Under the pieces are notes generated by a model. That model searched no databases, was not told the DNA's origin, and saw nothing but the letters and a program-made list of their open reading frames with translations. The translations under genes and the position numbers were made by a program. A stretch of 64,000 nucleotides of DNA from an uncultured Glaciecola sp. Lineage in GTDB: Bacteria; Pseudomonadota; Gammaproteobacteria; Enterobacterales; Alteromonadaceae. Positions 58,933 to 64,000 of this stretch are shown piece after piece. The stretch covers positions 155,221 through 219,220 of the forward strand of contig NZ_CALJHY010000005.1 in the NCBI RefSeq assembly GCF_937770335.1, in the 5' to 3' direction. Each line of letters starts with the position of its first letter. Within the stretch, counting starts at the first letter, position 1.

Positions 58933-59391
58933 ATGGCTATGAATAGACTTACGAAGTTAACAGTTGTAGCACTTAGCCTTGTTGCATTAGGTGCTTGTTC
59001 GACTCGTGCTGCCAGAGACTTAATTAGTTTTGAGCCTACTAAGAACTACCAAGATATGTATTTACGTGGGGTTTTTAATTGGTGGGAAGCAACAGATAAA
59101 TTCAAATTTAGTAGAGTTTCTCCTGATCTATATACTATTACAATCGAATTGATTGCCGACGGTCAGCCGTATGATTTTAAAGTAGCTGACGCTAATTGGA
59201 CTCCCGAGTTCAACTGTGGTTTTGAGTATTCACCACGCAGGGTGGAGCTATATGATCCGGTTGAGTTGATTTGCGAACAAACCAGTCAAAATATTCAATT
59301 TGTTCCATCAGATACGGGTTTGTTTATGTTTGAATTTGACATATCAGATAATAGAGAACCGGAACTTACCATTACTCGGGTAGATAACTAG
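58933..59391 (+). CDS. Small lipoprotein with early-set/CBM48-like beta domain
   Basis: Lipobox VALGACS; YLRGVFNWWEATDKFKFSRVSPDLYTITIELIADGQPYDFKVADANW resembles early-set folds of starch-active enzymes. Confidence 0.65.
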   Translation: MAMNRLTKLTVVALSLVALGACSTRAARDLISFEPTKNYQDMYLRGVFNWWEATDKFKFSRVSPDLYTITIELIADGQPYDFKVADANWTPEFNCGFEYSPRRVELYDPVELICEQTSQNIQFVPSDTGLFMFEFDISDNREPELTITRVDN

Positions 59392-60334
59392 ACACTACTG
59401 TTATTAATTTAGGATCATAACAACGTTTTATGTCTTTGTTATAGTCGGGTAATTTGGCTATAGAGGCGTTTATGTTTCTCATCAATGTAGCCAATACTGC
59501 TTCAACCAAGGGTATTGAGTCCTTAGCAATACCAACCATTATTCCAAGAATTTATGGTGCAGCTGCATAGCATGTAGTCCATAGTTTCGCCTATACACTC
59601 AATTGGTATTTTGCAATAAACCCGCACCCATCCTCCAACCTCATTTACTAGTCTGTTTTTTGGTTCGTTAACTTGAATGCTTTAACGTTACAAATACTTC
59701 AAGTTGATGCCAACTTTCTCTAGAGCAGATTAGATTTCTTCTTCGCTACTGTGAGCTTATCGAATCAATTTAAGGGTCACGTTTGTAACGTTATTTAGTT
59801 CAAGGTGAGTTTGTAATTCGTGGTAATCGCAGCTTAAGTTTTGGATTACTACTCTTCAAAGTTTTTAAGTTTTTGCCAGAATAAGCCTTGAACACGACGT
59901 TAATATGGGCTTTATGGATAGAAATCGCACTTCTACAGATATATATGAAATAGGTATAAGCTATTGAATTATATAATTTTAACCTGATAGAACGCTTGAA
60001 AAATTGGCCTGTTTTGGATACCCAGTAAACGTAAATATAATAATTATATGTGCTGACAAAATGAACCGATGGTTTTGCTACGTTACGTGACTAAAACCGG
60101 CATTTGGGCAATATCATATAAACCATTGAAAAGTATACAAATTAACGTTTTTGAGTTTAGGAAGCTGGATTAGGGTACGGTTTGTATTATGCGAAACTTT
60201 TTTCAAATCCTTATCGACTGATTATTTTTAAAGTTGGTTATTTTGCTAACCTATGTTTTACCGATTAGTTTTGTGACGTCAGTTTTATCGAAATAGGACT
60301 CGGAAGGTAGTTATGAACCGCCTATTTTGATGCA

Positions 60335-60362
60335 TAAAAAAGGTGCTCGCTTGAGCACCCTT
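60335..60362 (-). terminator. Intrinsic terminator downstream of gyrB
   Basis: Minus strand GGGTGCTC-AAGC-GAGCACC followed by TTTTTT. Confidence 0.85.
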
Positions 60363-60386
60363 CTTTAATTTTTTCTATGTATCTAT

Positions 60387-62804
<2,418 letters not shown>

Positions 62805-63905
62805 TTACTCCTCGTTCACTTGGTTATGTTCCACGTGAAACACTTTTTTATCATTATATTTATTTGTGAAGTCGAATTGCGAGGTCTCAATAGCTGTTAC
62901 AAAAACCTGAGTGTTTGTTTCAAGTATTAAGTCCAGAAAATGCTCCCTTGTCTTTATGTCCAACTCCGCCGCAATATCGTCCACTAAATAGATAGTTGAT
63001 TTATTACTTAAAGATGAAAACATTTTCATTTGTGCAATTTGCAATATAGATACTAGAATTCTCAACTGACCACGCGACAGATTTTCTGCTGCGCTCAGTC
63101 CATTTACAGTGAACTTTATATCACCTTTATGTGGACCGACGGTTGTGTATCCATATTGGAAATCACGAGACTGCTTTAGCTTTAATGATTCTTCAAGCGG
63201 CATACCTTTATCCCAACCGCTATTATACCTGAGTTCTATCTTGAACTCAGGTATAAATTGACTATAAAGTGCAACAACTTCAGCATTTATCGCCTCCAAA
63301 TAGGTCTTTCTAGCCTCCGAAACCGAATTGCCATACCTGCTAAGGGATTCGCTCCAATAGTTGAACTGTTGGACGTCTATCGCTCTTCCGGTATTTAAGT
63401 GCGCTCTTAATAATGCGTTCCGCTGACTAAGTGTTTTTGTATAAGCGGACATTAAATCCGAGTAACCATGTTTCACGTGAAACAATGCCCAATCGACAAA
63501 ACGCCGTCTAAGCATGGGTTGCCCTATTATCAGATCACTGCTTTGTGGAGTGAAAATCTGCATAGGAATTTTACGAACGACATCTGCCAGTTTTTTCGTT
63601 CTCTCGCCGTTGATACTAAATTCGAACCCATCTGACTTATGTCTTGTACAGCCAATTTTTTGTTCCGCACCTTCTTCATCTATAAGCCGACTAAAAACAG
63701 TTGCTTTATCAGTATTATGCTTCACAACAGAATTTTGACGATTTGTTCTGAATGAACGACCGAACCCAAGTAAATGAATTGCTTCTAAGATCGAGGACTT
63801 CCCAGCGCCATTAGCACCGTGAATTATATTAAGAGATTTACAAGGGGAAAAGGCAACTTGCTCAAAGTTTCGAAATTGAGCAAGTTGCACTAGAGATAAA
63901 TGCAT
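62805..63905 (-). CDS. recF: DNA replication/repair protein RecF
   Basis: NIIHGANGAGKSSILEAIHLLGFGRSFRT Walker A; LSRGQLRILVSILQIAQ signature. Confidence 0.98.
   Translation of the reverse strand: MHLSLVQLAQFRNFEQVAFSPCKSLNIIHGANGAGKSSILEAIHLLGFGRSFRTNRQNSVVKHNTDKATVFSRLIDEEGAEQKIGCTRHKSDGFEFSINGERTKKLADVVRKIPMQIFTPQSSDLIIGQPMLRRRFVDWALFHVKHGYSDLMSAYTKTLSQRNALLRAHLNTGRAIDVQQFNYWSESLSRYGNSVSEARKTYLEAINAEVVALYSQFIPEFKIELRYNSGWDKGMPLEESLKLKQSRDFQYGYTTVGPHKGDIKFTVNGLSAAENLSRGQLRILVSILQIAQMKMFSSLSNKSTIYLVDDIAAELDIKTREHFLDLILETNTQVFVTAIETSQFDFTNKYNDKKVFHVEHNQVNEE
62827..62842. promoter_or_regulatory. parS centromere-like site in 3' end of recF
   Basis: TGTTCCACGTGAAACA; fits TGTTNCACGTGAAACA. Confidence 0.8.
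63469..63484. promoter_or_regulatory. parS centromere-like site within recF
   Basis: TGTTTCACGTGAAACA, exact 16/16 match to canonical parS. Confidence 0.88.
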
Positions 63906-63933
63906 AAAGGCTAAGAGTTGCCCTTAACTTTGA

Positions 63934-64000
63934 TTATAGACGCATCGGCATGATGACATACAATGCTGACTCATCACCTTCGGCATGGATCAATGCACTC
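63934..64000 (-). CDS. dnaN: DNA polymerase III beta subunit, C-terminal end only
   Basis: Minus strand SALIHAEGDESALYVIMPMRL*; classical ...MPMRL C-terminus, directly upstream of recF. Confidence 0.92.
   Translation of the reverse strand, partial: SALIHAEGDESALYVIMPMRL

Overview
This is a gammaproteobacterial chromosome window, most likely from an Alteromonadales relative. That placement is inferred from gene content and order. It lies next to the replication origin: the right edge reads, leftward, dnaN (3' end only), recF, gyrB. Conserved housekeeping blocks are glyQS/tag/yihI, polA-yihA, def-fmt-rsmB-trkA with divergent LysM-dprA-smg-topA zinc finger-tsaC-hemF-aroE, and one complete minus-strand rRNA operon (about 28.9-34.1 kb) with no tRNA in its spacer. 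The left part is accessory. It holds an imuA-imuB-dnaE2 SOS mutagenesis cassette with a LexA-like box, a ToxR/CadC-like membrane regulator, a TonB-dependent receptor, and a mosaic catabolic cluster at 18.7-27.5 kb. That cluster contains 3-hydroxyacyl-CoA dehydrogenase, acetoacetate decarboxylase-like, aldehyde dehydrogenase, a truncated acyl-CoA ligase, a Crp/Fnr regulator, an MFS/GPH transporter, an FMO, an alpha/beta hydrolase and a decayed SDR. The observations most worth following up are: (1) a matching TGTTAC-N4-GT(A/G)ACA palindrome in the two cluster promoter regions around the Crp/Fnr gene; (2) two consensus parS sites embedded in recF; (3) a stand-alone transcription unit (17-aa ORF or sRNA) at the csrC-syntenic position; (4) a putative sRNA at the spf-syntenic position; (5) an unlisted 41-aa membrane protein next to polA; (6) a 14-bp-period tandem repeat upstream of the gamma-carbonic anhydrase gene. 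All calls come from reading the sequence and ORF track; no database searches were run.
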